Shown here: in pieces, positions 50,904 through 60,409 of the stretch
How positions within the stretch are numbered: the first letter of the stretch is position 1
Layout of the letters: each line of letters begins with the position of its first letter
Origin: Acidobacteria bacterium Ga0077534
Lineage (GTDB): Bacteria; Acidobacteriota; Blastocatellia; Pyrinomonadales; Pyrinomonadaceae
Assembly (NCBI GenBank): GCA_001464455.1
Contig: LNEI01000019.1
Location: 1 to 64,000 of the forward strand
Reading direction: 5' to 3'
DNA length: 64,000 bases
Made by a program: the position numbers and the translations under genes
The notes under the pieces: generated by a model
The model's database searches: none
Seen by the model: the letters and a program-made list of their open reading frames with translations, nothing else
What the model was told of the DNA's origin: nothing

Positions 50904-51308
50904 ATGTTTAAGAAATTTGTTACAACGTTCCTAATGGCAGCTACAATGGCAGTCACGATCCCTGCCCTCGCCGGTACGGCCTCGGCACAGCGTCGTGGAA
51001 ATGACCGCAATACGAACAACCGAAATTATGACGATCGCTATAACGAGCGTTACAACGACGATCGCTATTATGACGAAGAATATAATGATGGCTACTACGA
51101 CCAAGGCTATAAAAAGCCAAACGTCTATGACCGCCACCGCAAAGCCATCAACCTCGGCGTAGCGACGGGTGCAGGTGCAGTCCTCGGAGCCATCTTCGGC
51201 GGCAAAAAAGGTGCCCTCATCGGAGCGGCAGCCGGTGCGGTAACAGGTGCAGTCATCACCGCCAAACAAAAACCACGAAACACGGAACGCTATCCATATC
51301 AGTACTAA
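50904..51308 (+). CDS. Exported glycine-zipper protein, paralogue 2
   Basis: 134 residues. A signal peptide ends at ASAQ. A Tyr/Asn/Asp-rich stretch (NTNNRNYDDRYNERYNDDRY) replaces the shorter region of paralogue 1. Then come KKPNVYDRHRKAINLGVATG and a glycine zipper (GAVLGAIFGGKKGALIGAAA). The shared C-terminal half is about as long as that of paralogue 1. It has its own sigma-54 promoter. A paired function in envelope stress or attachment is a guess. Confidence 0.82.
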   Translation: MFKKFVTTFLMAATMAVTIPALAGTASAQRRGNDRNTNNRNYDDRYNERYNDDRYYDEEYNDGYYDQGYKKPNVYDRHRKAINLGVATGAGAVLGAIFGGKKGALIGAAAGAVTGAVITAKQKPRNTERYPYQY

Positions 51309-51325
51309 CTCAAAGTTAGAGAAAC

Positions 51326-51366
51326 AAAAAAGCTTCGGCATCCAATTGGTTGCCGAAGCTTTTTTT
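51326..51366. terminator. Intrinsic terminator after glycine-zipper gene 2
   Basis: AGCTTCGGCA and TGCCGAAGCT pair over 10 bp with a 10-nt loop, preceded by a run of A and followed by TTTTTT, so it can work in both directions. Confidence 0.9.
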
Positions 51367-51379
51367 AGATCAAAATCCT

Positions 51380-51531
51380 GTCGCCAACGGCGACAAACAT
51401 TAAAGCCTAGGGTGCAGCGAGTCCTCGAGCTGAACCCTAGGTCAATTGGATTATAAGATTTCGTCCCTGAAGGGTTCCATTCGCTGTCGCTCATTGCACC
51501 CTAGGCTTTAATATTTGTCGCCGTTGGCGAC
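51380..51531. repeat. 152-bp palindromic element, same family as 57570-57780
   Basis: The terminal inverted repeats begin GTCGCCAACGGCGACAAA and continue ATTAAAGCCTAGGGTGCA; the right end is the near-perfect inverse. The centre contains CCCTGAAGGG. It stops 4 bp short of the ilvD stop codon. No coding frame is seen within it. Confidence 0.88.
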
Positions 51532-51535
51532 CAGA

Positions 51536-53225
51536 TTAATCTGTCACCGCTCCCAACGCGCTCGACGAAACTAATTTGGCATACTTCGCCGCAACTCCGA
51601 TCACCTTCGGTCCAACAGGCGGGCCAGCCCAGCGTTTTCGCCTTACAGTTAATTCCTCATCCGGCAAATTCACCTGCAATAGACGCTTCTCGGCATCGAT
51701 CGTGATTCTATCGCCTTCTTCGAGGAGAGCAATGTTGCCGCCGACCGCAGCCTCAGGAGCTACGTGCCCGACGACCATTCCATACGTTCCGCCTGAAAAG
51801 CGCCCGTCCGTGATCAACCCGACCGCATCACCAAGCCCCAGGCCAATGATCGCCGAAGTCGGCGAAAGCATCTCCCGCATTCCTGGCCCGCCTTTCGGGC
51901 CTTCGTAACGGATGACGAGAACGTCCCCGGCGTTTATCTTGCGAGCCATGATCGCTGCCATGCAGTCTTCTTCCGAATCGAAAACACGTGCCGGGCCCGT
52001 GATCGACGAATTCTTGATACCAGTGATCTTTGCAACCGCTCCTTCTTGAGCCAAATTTCCGCGAAGGATCGCCAGGTGGCCTTGAGCATAGATCGGATCG
52101 TCGAAAGGGTGGATGACACGGAGCGCGGACACTCCTGTCCGCCCGTCCGAAGGCGTTGACGGGTTCGAGATTCTCCGCAACCGTCTTACCTGTGATCGTC
52201 ATGCAATCGCCATGGATCAAACCATGCTCCAGCAAAATTCGCATCACTTCCGGAATGCCGCCCGCCTTGTGCAGATCGGTGGCAACGTACATTCCCGAAG
52301 GCTTGAGATCGCATAAAACCGGCACTTTCCGCCGAATCTCTTCGAAATCATCGATCTTCAGATCGACCTCAGCCGAATGTGCGATCGCGAGCAAGTGAAG
52401 GACGGCGTTTGTGGAACCACCGGTTGCCATGATGACGGCGATCGCGTTCTCAAATGCCTTTCGCGTCATGATCTGACGCGGCAAAAGCTGATTCTCGACC
52501 GCCGCCGCCAGGGCCGCGACGGAATCAAGCGTGCTCTGCACCTTCTCATCATCCTCAGCCGCCATCGTCGACGAGTACGGCAATCCCATTCCCATCGCCT
52601 CGATCGCCGAGGACATCGTATTCGCCGTATACATCCCGCCACACGAACCGGCGCCCGGACACGCGTGTTTTTCGACCGCCGTCAGAGCAGCGTCGTCGAT
52701 CTTTCCGGCAAGATATTCGCCGACCGCTTCGAATGCGGAAACGACAGTCATGTCCTTGCCGTTCAAATGTCCGGCCTTGATCGTCCCGCCGTAAACGTAA
52801 ATAGCCGGGATATTCAGCCTCGCGATCGCGATCATCCCGCCCGGCATATTCTTATCGCACCCGCCGATCACCAGCACGCCGTCCATCTGCTGGCCGTTGC
52901 AGACCGTCTCGATCGAATCGGCAATGACCTCACGCGAGATGAGCGAATATTTCATCCCGAGCGTTCCCATCGAAATCCCGTCCGAGATCGTGATCGTCCC
53001 AAAAACCTGCGGCATCAACCCGACCTTTCTCGCCTCATCCATCGCCGCATCAGCAAGCGTTTGCAGCCCGACATTACACGGCGTGATATTGCTGTACCCA
53101 TTCGCGATCCCCACGATCGGCTTATCAAAATCATCATCCCCAAACCCAACCGCCCGCAGCATCGAGCGATTCGGCGCACGTTCGACGCCTGATGTAATTA
53201 TTTTGCTTCTCGAATTATTTGGCAT
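51536..53225 (-). pseudogene. ilvD: Dihydroxyacid dehydratase, frameshifted
   Basis: Two overlapping frames together give one dihydroxyacid dehydratase. The first (53225 down to about 52140) has the start [20 protein letters not shown] and Fe-S motifs [10 protein letters not shown] and [16 protein letters not shown], ending in frame at [10 protein letters not shown]. The second frame (from about 52130 to 51536) continues with [39 protein letters not shown] and the normal end. The shift is +1, at an 18-nt palindrome (52125-52142). If real, this copy cannot make a full protein and the block would lack the third step of valine/isoleucine synthesis unless another ilvD exists. A sequencing error at the palindrome is the alternative. 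Confidence 0.85.
52125..52142. repeat. Short palindrome at the ilvD frameshift
   Basis: GCGGACA-CTCC-TGTCCGC, a 7-bp stem with a 4-nt loop. It sits exactly where the IlvD reading frame changes. The surrounding 20-30 bp do not match normal IlvD sequence and look inserted. Confidence 0.8.
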
Positions 53226-53240
53226 TTTTCATTAAATGCA

Positions 53241-53320
53241 GAAGCCCGCACGAAGTAAGGGCTCCCACTGCAATCGCGAACGTAACATCCCCGTCGGCGC
53301 CCTTACTTCGTGCGGGCTTC
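53241..53320. repeat. 80-bp element with 21-bp perfect inverted repeats
   Basis: GAAGCCCGCACGAAGTAAGG at 53241 and its reverse complement ending at 53320 enclose 38 bp. It fills most of the space between aroF (ends 53332) and the ilvD start (53225). Confidence 0.92.
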
Positions 53321-53331
53321 CGCAAATTCCC

Positions 53332-54459
53332 CTACGAACCAACCGCCGTCGATTCCCCTCGATGCAATTGCACACGCTTCTCAAACGCCTCACGCACTAA
53401 CCTTACATCCTCTAAAAACACCGGCAATTCCTCCATCCGAAGCGCCTGCGGGCCATCGACCAATGCCTTATTCGGGAACGGATGAAAATCGACGAGGATC
53501 ATGTTCGCTCCCGCGATCACGCCCTGGGCGGTGACGTGCATGATGTCGAGGATCGTGTCGGAGCTGCGCGAACGCGTGCCGACCGAGTGCGACGGATCGA
53601 TGCAGACCGGCATACGCGTCAGGCGTTTGACGACGGGGATGTGGGCAAAATCGACCATGTTGCGGTGCGGGTCACCGATGTTGGTTTTCATACCGCGCAG
53701 GCCGAAGACGACCTTGTGATTGCCTTCGCTGGCGAGATATTCCGCCGCGTGGAGCGATTCGTCGAGCGTGATTCCGAAACCGCGTTTGAGCAAAACGGGA
53801 AACCGCTCCTGACGGCCGACGATCTTCAACAGCTCAAAATTCTGCGTATTTCGCGTTCCGATCTGCAGCATCACACCGGTCGGATCACCGGTCAGACGAA
53901 GAGCTTCAACGATCTCGTCAACGTGCGACTCATGTGTGACCTCCATCGAGATGACTTTGATGCCATATTTTCCCGCAAGCTCGAAAATATATTCCAGGCA
54001 GTTTTTCCCATGCCCCTGGAATGAATACGGCGACGTCCGCGGTTTATACGCACCCATTCGCGTACAAACCTGGCCGTTTTCCTGCAAACCCTTCATCATC
54101 GCCTCAACGCTCTCCGGCGAATCGACGGCACACAGCCCCGCAAAAACATTCAACGTATCCTGCCCAAAATTCACACCGTTGTAAGTGAAATTGCTCGGCC
54201 GATTGTCGTCCTTATGACGGCCCAGAATGCGGTATTCTTCAGAAACGCGGACCGCATGATCGACACCCGGAAAGCTTTTCATCTCATCCAGAGCCAGAGC
54301 CGCCGTGTTGCCGATCAGATAGATCTCCGTCAAAAGCTGCTCCCGCCCCTGCACCTTATGCACGCGAAATTCAATATTCGGAAGGTTAACTAAATGACTC
54401 TCCAGCCGCTGAAATTCGCGGGTTGATTCGTCAATATTTGGTTTTAATACTAGGATCAT
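53332..54459 (-). CDS. aroF: 3-deoxy-7-phosphoheptulonate (DAHP) synthase
   Basis: First step of the shikimate pathway, joining PEP and erythrose 4-phosphate. 375 residues from MILVLKPNID at 54459; the longer frame to 54495 runs into a repeat element. The N-terminal ferredoxin-like regulatory domain (to about 95, with HAVRVSEEYRILGRH) is followed by the type I beta barrel: FAGLCAVDSPESVEAMMKGL, RMGAYKPRTSPYSFQG, LKRGFGITLDESLHAAEYL, RGMKTNIGDPHRNMVDFAHI and CIDPSHSVGTR. This is the AroF/AroG-Bacillus-like form. It lies in the ilv-phe-aro block. Confidence 0.93.
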   Translation of the reverse strand: MILVLKPNIDESTREFQRLESHLVNLPNIEFRVHKVQGREQLLTEIYLIGNTAALALDEMKSFPGVDHAVRVSEEYRILGRHKDDNRPSNFTYNGVNFGQDTLNVFAGLCAVDSPESVEAMMKGLQENGQVCTRMGAYKPRTSPYSFQGHGKNCLEYIFELAGKYGIKVISMEVTHESHVDEIVEALRLTGDPTGVMLQIGTRNTQNFELLKIVGRQERFPVLLKRGFGITLDESLHAAEYLASEGNHKVVFGLRGMKTNIGDPHRNMVDFAHIPVVKRLTRMPVCIDPSHSVGTRSRSSDTILDIMHVTAQGVIAGANMILVDFHPFPNKALVDGPQALRMEELPVFLEDVRLVREAFEKRVQLHRGESTAVGS

Positions 54460-54494
54460 AAAGCTATTTCTTTGCGGCAGAGCCGCAGTAGACA

Positions 54495-54630
54495 CTAGCC
54501 AGACGTGAAACGTCTGGTAAACATAGATCTTGAATTAACGCCCTGAAGGGGCGTGAGATTCGCACCGTCTTCCGCACCTTCAGTGCGGGGAATCTTTTCC
54601 GGGTGATCCAGACGTTTCACGTCTGGCTAG
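54495..54630. repeat. 136-bp element with 23-bp perfect terminal inverted repeats
   Basis: CTAGCCAGACGTGAAACGTC at 54495 is repeated as its exact reverse complement ending at 54630. Its inside holds CGCCCTGAAGGGGCG, sharing the CCCTGAAGGG core of the elements at 51380 and 57570. It separates pheA from aroF. Confidence 0.92.
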
Positions 54631-54691
54631 TTTCTTCGGGCCGCTTCACGGCCATCAAATCCGCGTTTATCTGCGGCGAAAGTTCCTCACG

Positions 54692-55852
54692 TCATGCCAC
54701 ACTACCCAACCGCGTCGTCGAATACCGTCCGAGAAACCTCACGCCCTCGGTCTGTTCGCCGATCTCGGTCAAGGCTCCGGTCAGGTCGCCTTCGATAGTG
54801 GGTACGTTGATGTCGAGGTAAAAGTTAAACTGCCCCGGCGAATTTCGGATCGGCAGGCTTTCGATCTTGGCGATATCGATATTGCGGCGAACAAGCGGCC
54901 GCAAGGCTCCATGCAAAGCTCCGGCTTCGTTTCTTAACTGGATAACGACCGATATCTTCGAGCCTGTATTTTCCTCGTTCGGCTTGGCCGAAAGCAAAGC
55001 AAAACGCGTGTAATTCTCGCCGTTATCCTCGAGATGCTCGCGCAGGATCTTCCCGCCATAGATCTCAGCCGCACGGCGTCCACCGATCCCCGCTCGCGTA
55101 ACATCCCCGCTCTCGACCGCCCGCCGTACGCTGCCCGCCGTGTCATCAGCCGGGACGCTTTTCAAATGCGGATACGCGGCAAAGAATCTACGGCATTGAG
55201 CCAAGGCCGCCGGATGCGATTCGACCGTCTGGATAGTCTCCATCGTCGCGTCCTGACACGCGACCAGATAATGCGACACCGGCAGCACAACGTCGGCAAT
55301 AATATGCAGCGAGCTGTCGAGCAAAAGGTCGACGCACCGATGGACCGAGCCGATCAGACTATTCTCAAGCGGAGCCAGGATAAGATCAGCCTTTCCGGCA
55401 TCAATAGCCGTGAACAAATCTTCAAACGTCGGAAACGAAACGGTCACGCATTCTTCGCCGAGAATTCCGAGAGCTGCTTCCTCGCTAAACGTTCCGCGAT
55501 CGCCGAGAAAGGCAACTCGCGATTTCCCGGTCAGCTTTGTGACTTCCGTCGCGGAAGCATCTGAATTTTCGAATGGTTTCAGATACGTTTTCTGTTGGAG
55601 CAGAAGCGATTCGTCGATGATCCGCTGAAAGATGTTATCAATACTGTGCTCGTCGAAAGGCCCCGTATTTTCCTGCCTCAACCGAGACAAAACCTCGCGT
55701 TCGCGGTTCGGATCGCACAATGAACGCTCATCATTCGTCTTCGCCGCCCCGACGCGCAGGGCGATCTCCGCCCGCTTATTCAAAAGCCGCAGCAGCTCAC
55801 CATCGATAGCATCGATCTCAGCCCGAGGATTGTTAATTGTCGGTGCGGTCAT
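54692..55852 (-). CDS. pheA: Bifunctional chorismate mutase/prephenate dehydratase
   Basis: 386 residues from the ATG at 55852 (MTAPTINNPRAEIDAIDGEL). The chorismate mutase helix domain (1-95) has LLRLLNKRAEIALRVGAAK. The prephenate dehydratase domain starts at VAFLGDRGTFSEEAALGILG and includes LAPLENSLIGSVHRCVDLLL and GIGGRRAAEIYGG. The ACT regulatory domain ends the protein (LRNEAGALHGALRPLVRRNI, ESLPIRNSPGQFNFYLDI), so phenylalanine feedback is expected. It makes phenylpyruvate from chorismate. The stop codon is 61 bp from the next repeat. Confidence 0.94.
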   Translation of the reverse strand: MTAPTINNPRAEIDAIDGELLRLLNKRAEIALRVGAAKTNDERSLCDPNREREVLSRLRQENTGPFDEHSIDNIFQRIIDESLLLQQKTYLKPFENSDASATEVTKLTGKSRVAFLGDRGTFSEEAALGILGEECVTVSFPTFEDLFTAIDAGKADLILAPLENSLIGSVHRCVDLLLDSSLHIIADVVLPVSHYLVACQDATMETIQTVESHPAALAQCRRFFAAYPHLKSVPADDTAGSVRRAVESGDVTRAGIGGRRAAEIYGGKILREHLEDNGENYTRFALLSAKPNEENTGSKISVVIQLRNEAGALHGALRPLVRRNIDIAKIESLPIRNSPGQFNFYLDINVPTIEGDLTGALTEIGEQTEGVRFLGRYSTTRLGSVA

Positions 55853-55871
55853 AACAAAACGATAGAAGAGC

Positions 55872-55980
55872 TTTAACGCAAAGTCGCCAAGGGGCAAAGA
55901 CGCAAAGGTGAGAATAAAACCAACTACTAATTTTCTTTCCCAACCTTTGCGTCTTTGCTTCTCTGCGACTTTGCGTTAAA
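55872..55980. repeat. Inverted repeat element with TTTGCG vocabulary
   Basis: TTTAACGCAAAGTCG at 55872 and CGACTTTGCGTTAAA ending at 55980 are perfect inverses, with a second inner pair (CAAAGACGCAAAGGT and ACCTTTGCGTCTTTG). It lies between pheA and the cupin gene. Confidence 0.92.
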
Positions 55981-55986
55981 AAACCC

Positions 55987-56361
55987 CTAAACTCCCCAAA
56001 GAAATTGTCCCGGATTGCTGTGCAAACTCTTATCGACGCCGGATTGCCAATCAGGTCGAGCCTTTGAGCAGATGTCGATCGCGATCACGTCTTCCAAAAC
56101 CTCCGACGAATGCTCAACGCCCGGCGGGATGAACAGCATCTGGTTTGCACGAACCGTTACGTCTTCGTCTGGCAGACGAAACAACCACGCACCCTTCAGC
56201 ACGAAGATGACTTCCTCCGACTCGTGCGAATGCAGCCCCGTGACCTCGCCCGCGTGAACCTCGACCTTGCCGATCGTCAGCGATTCACCGTGGGCGATCT
56301 TCCTAAAATACGACGAGCTAACCTCGTCACTTTCGACCTCGTTCAAATCAAATAATTTCAT
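55987..56361 (-). CDS. Small cupin protein
   Basis: 124 residues with the two cupin motifs: GEVTGLHSHESEEVIFVLKG and, later, NQMLFIPPGVEHSSEVLE. These provide the His and Glu metal ligands of a single beta-barrel. It begins MKLFDLNEVESDEVSSSYFR. The function within the ilv block (between ilvC and pheA) is unknown; it might be an unrelated rider or a small regulator. Confidence 0.85.
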   Translation of the reverse strand: MKLFDLNEVESDEVSSSYFRKIAHGESLTIGKVEVHAGEVTGLHSHESEEVIFVLKGAWLFRLPDEDVTVRANQMLFIPPGVEHSSEVLEDVIAIDICSKARPDWQSGVDKSLHSNPGQFLWGV

Positions 56362-56388
56362 GATTCACCCCTACGAATCTTTGTGCTC

Positions 56389-56472
56389 TCCGTGTTCTTC
56401 CCTCCGAGCCCTCAGTGTTAAAACCATTCTTAAACACAAAGATCACGGAGGGAAGACACAAAGGACACAAAG
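56389..56472. repeat. Imperfect inverted repeat with CTTTGTG vocabulary
   Basis: CTTTGTGCTCTCCGTGTTC at 56389 and CACAAAGGACACAAAG ending at 56472 form an imperfect inverted repeat, with CTTCCCTCCG and CGGAGGGAAG as inner perfect arms. It fills the space between the cupin and ilvC genes and abuts the ilvC stop codon. Confidence 0.8.
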
Positions 56473-57516
<1,044 letters not shown>

Positions 57517-57569
57517 TTATTCCGTCTCGTTAATATCGTTAGAAAATCAAGTTCGCCAAATGACCGTTT

Positions 57570-57780
57570 CCTGTCGCTGAAGGCGACAAAGACAATAGCC
57601 TGGGGTGAAGGCTCTGCGAAACCCCAGGTTTAGTTCGATCACTCGACCCGACCCTGAAGGGGTCGAACACGCATACTCGAATGTTGCTCCCCTTCAGGGA
57701 GCGTCAACGATTCTGACTCGTTCCTGGGGTTCCGCAAGGCTCCACCCCAGGCTATTATCTTTGTCGCTTTCAGCGACAGG
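57570..57780. repeat. 211-bp palindromic element, same family as 51380-51531
   Basis: The terminal inverted repeats begin CCTGTCGCTGAAGGCGACAA and continue GACAATAGCCTGGGGTG; the right end is the near-perfect inverse. Internal sequences include ACCCTGAAGGGGTCG and CCCCTTCAGGGAGC. It ends 7 bp before the ilvN stop codon. It holds no recognisable gene. Confidence 0.92.
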
Positions 57781-57787
57781 AGGTTTT

Positions 57788-58306
57788 TCACGCCCCAGCC
57801 GCTACCGCGACCTCATCCGACATCAATCTCGACAGCCGATTGATCGCCACGCATCCGCTTCGCGTAACTTCGTTGACCGTCATCGGCCGCAGCATTTCTA
57901 TGAATGTATCGACCTTGTCCATCGTCCCCGAAAGCTCCAGGATCATCCGGTCGTGAGAGATATCGACGACCTTGGCACGAAAGATCTCGACCAAACTCAT
58001 CACTTCCTGCCGCTCGTCGCCGGATCTGACCGAGACGTCGATCAGTGCCATTTCGCGTTCGATGTGCGGCAAACTGGTCACAGCCTTCACCTCGCGAACG
58101 CGTGCGAGCCGCGAGCACTGCTTGATGATCTGCTCGACGGTTCGGTCGTCGCCGAGCGTAACAACGGTCGCCTTAGACCATTCCGGCTCCAGCGTTTTGC
58201 CGACCGTGATCGTCTCGATATTAAACCCGCGAGCCGAAAACAACCCCACGATCCGCGAAAGCTCCCCGGGCTGATTGGCAACGATGATCGATATTGTATG
58301 GCGCAT
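57788..58306 (-). CDS. ilvN: Acetolactate synthase small (regulatory) subunit
   Basis: 172 residues. The ACT domain opens at once (TISIIVANQPGELSRIVGLF, SARGFNIETITVG), the valine-binding part. A second half follows (EREMALIDVSVRSGDERQEV, then VVDISHDRMILELSGTMDKV). It binds IlvB and confers feedback inhibition. The gene follows ilvB with only a repeat between. The length is the common bacterial IlvN/IlvH size. Confidence 0.95.
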   Translation of the reverse strand: MRHTISIIVANQPGELSRIVGLFSARGFNIETITVGKTLEPEWSKATVVTLGDDRTVEQIIKQCSRLARVREVKAVTSLPHIEREMALIDVSVRSGDERQEVMSLVEIFRAKVVDISHDRMILELSGTMDKVDTFIEMLRPMTVNEVTRSGCVAINRLSRLMSDEVAVAAGA

Positions 58307-58312
58307 AGATCA

Positions 58313-58406
58313 GTAGTCGGTAGTCGGTAGTCGGTAGTCAGTAATCGGAATTTCGCTTAACGTTAGCCTCTAACTAGTGACTACCGTCTACTGTCTACCG
58401 GCTACT
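58313..58406. repeat. Heptamer repeats in inverted orientation between ilvB and ilvN
   Basis: Seven-bp units of the AGTCGGT type are repeated four times at the left, and GACTACC/GTCTACC-type inverse units at the right, so the arms can pair. The ilvB stop codon (TAG at 58402-58404 on the minus strand) lies inside the right arm. Confidence 0.88.
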
Positions 58407-60162
58407 TAAGGATCATGTTACGAGATGCCCCGCCGACCGGTACGATCGGGAACACATTCTCTTCCTTAGAAACAACGATGTCCCAGATGGTTACACCGTC
58501 AAAATCGAGCCCTTCCTGTAAAACCGCCTTCAGCTCGCCCGGTGTTCTCGCCCGCAAACCCTGTGCTCCGTAGGCCTCCGCGAGCTTTACAAAATCCGGC
58601 GAGATCGAGAGATCTACCTCAGAATACGCACGCTCGTAGAACATTTCCTGCCACTGGCGGACCATGCCGAGGTAGCCATTGTTCATGATGAGGACTTTGA
58701 GCGGCACTTTGTATTGGATCGCGGTGATGATCTCTTGGTTAGTCATCTGAAAACCCCCGTCACCAACGATCGCGACAACCTGTCGGTCGGGAACCGCGAT
58801 CTGCGCTCCCATTGCCGCCGGCAGACCGAAACCCATCGTCCCCAAACCGCCACTGTTGATCCACTGACGATTTCGCTTAAACGGATAAAACTGCGCCGCC
58901 CACATCTGGTGCTGGCCGACATCCGAAACGATGATCGCATCGCCGTTCGTGACCTCGTGCAAAGTCTCGATGACCTGCTGCGGCTTGATCTCAAATTCGG
59001 AATACTCGCACGACAGTGGCACCGCCTTTTGCCATTCGCGGATCTCTCCCCACCAATCGCCGAGCCGTTCGCGGTGATTAGTTGCTCCTTTTGAGGTGAG
59101 CATTTCGGACATGATCTCAAGCGCGACACGAGCATCGGCAACGACCGGATACTGAGGCTTCCTTATCTTCCCGATATTCGAAGCGTCGATATCTATATGA
59201 ACAACTTCAGCATTCGGAGCAAATTCCGCCAGCTTTCCAGTCACGCGGTCGTCGAATCGAACGCCGATCGCGACCAGCAGATCGCTCTCGGCGACCGCCA
59301 TATTCGCCGTGTAAGTGCCATGCATTCCCAGCATCCCCAAACACTGTGCATGAGCCGTCGGAAATCCGCCCAGCCCCATCAAGGTCGGCGTCACCGGCAC
59401 ACCAAGCGCCTCGACAACCTTCCCCAAAGCGTCCGACGCACCACTCGTCACCACACCGCCGCCTACATAAAACACTGGCTTTTTAGCCGTCAGTATTCGC
59501 TCCAAAGCGACGCCCAGCATCTCGCGGTCACACGCAGGAGCGTCTACCTGAGCTGAGAGAAAATCCGTGCGGCTTTCGCGATATTCGCAAAGCTGAGCGG
59601 TCACGTCCTTCGGAATATCGATCACGACCGGCCCGGGTTTTCCGGTGCTGGCGAGATAGAACGCCTCATTCACGGCGTTCTCGAGATCCTCAACATTTCG
59701 TACGAGATAGCTGTGCTTGACGATCGGCAACGTGATACCAAACGTGTCGACCTCCTGAAATGCATCCGTCCCGATCACCGCCGTCGGAACCTGGCCGGTA
59801 ATTACGACTAGCGGGATCGAATCCATATACGCATCCGCGATCCCCGTCACTGCATTCGTGGCTCCCGGCCCTGATGTGACAAGTGCAACGCCGACCTTCC
59901 CGGTCGCTCGTGCATAACCCTCAGCCGCGTGAACAGCTCCCTGCTCATGCCGAACGAGATAGTGCGTCACGGCCTCGCGATACCGCCACATTTCGTCGTA
60001 GATATGCAAAACGGCTCCGCCCGGCAGGCCGAAAACGGTATCGACGCCGTTGTCGACGAGAGCACGCATCAATATCTCAGCCCCGCGGATCGGTTCGACC
60101 GATATCGTCGGGACATGGACCTCGTTAGCAACGTTCTGAGCGATTGAAACAGCTTCTAACAT
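58402..60162 (-). CDS. ilvB: Acetolactate synthase large (catalytic) subunit
   Basis: First step of branched-chain amino-acid synthesis, a ThDP enzyme of 586 residues. The catalytic Glu is in LVRHEQGAVHAAEGYARATG, the FAD region includes GIRFDDRVTGK-like VGVRFDDRVTGKLAEF, and the ThDP-Mg motif is AIVGDGGFQMTNQEIITAIQ with NNGYLGMVRQWQ. All functional blocks are there. It is the first gene of the block and is preceded by a leader with a terminator-like hairpin (60181-60219). Confidence 0.97.
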   Translation of the reverse strand: MLEAVSIAQNVANEVHVPTISVEPIRGAEILMRALVDNGVDTVFGLPGGAVLHIYDEMWRYREAVTHYLVRHEQGAVHAAEGYARATGKVGVALVTSGPGATNAVTGIADAYMDSIPLVVITGQVPTAVIGTDAFQEVDTFGITLPIVKHSYLVRNVEDLENAVNEAFYLASTGKPGPVVIDIPKDVTAQLCEYRESRTDFLSAQVDAPACDREMLGVALERILTAKKPVFYVGGGVVTSGASDALGKVVEALGVPVTPTLMGLGGFPTAHAQCLGMLGMHGTYTANMAVAESDLLVAIGVRFDDRVTGKLAEFAPNAEVVHIDIDASNIGKIRKPQYPVVADARVALEIMSEMLTSKGATNHRERLGDWWGEIREWQKAVPLSCEYSEFEIKPQQVIETLHEVTNGDAIIVSDVGQHQMWAAQFYPFKRNRQWINSGGLGTMGFGLPAAMGAQIAVPDRQVVAIVGDGGFQMTNQEIITAIQYKVPLKVLIMNNGYLGMVRQWQEMFYERAYSEVDLSISPDFVKLAEAYGAQGLRARTPGELKAVLQEGLDFDGVTIWDIVVSKEENVFPIVPVGGASRNMILK

Positions 60163-60180
60163 ATCGAAAACTTGCCTACT

Positions 60181-60219
60181 AAAACTGAAAGGCCATCATC
60201 CGTTCCTGCGATGATGACC
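60181..60219 (-). terminator. Attenuator-like hairpin in the ilvB leader
   Basis: On the minus strand GGTCATCATC and GATGATGGCC pair over 10 bp (one G-T) around a 9-nt loop, then TTTCAGTTTT. It lies 19 nt before the ilvB start codon. A mini-frame ATG-ATG-ACT-AGT-TAG (60239-60253) is just upstream. Confidence 0.65.
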
Positions 60220-60409
60220 CTACTAAACCCTAAACCGGCTAACTAGTCATCATTTTTCTCGTGGAAAAATAATGTCGTAGATAATTACAAATACCGGGAA
60301 ACCAGCCGACCGAGGTCCTGCCACCGTTCGGCTTTCGGTGCCGTTTGATGACTTTGACTCGCCTTGATCTCGAAAGCTTTTCATTAGTAAATGTTTTGTT
60401 ACGATGAGA

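Noticed and set aside
51536-52180. The C-terminal ilvD frame as a separate gene
   Set aside because: Its first 20 residues are not IlvD-like and no ribosome site is evident; the join to the upstream frame gives one normal IlvD.
52377-53192. 271-codon frame opposite ilvD
   Set aside because: Very rich in Arg, Asp and His as expected for an antisense frame; ilvD motifs on the minus strand are clear.
58313-58406. Heptamer repeats as a CRISPR array
   Set aside because: Units are 7 bp and contiguous, without spacers, and no cas genes are present.
60290-60350. T-box in the ilvB leader
   Set aside because: GGTGG-CAGG-ACC only partly resembles the T-box sequence and the spacing is wrong; it stays as a test and not a call.
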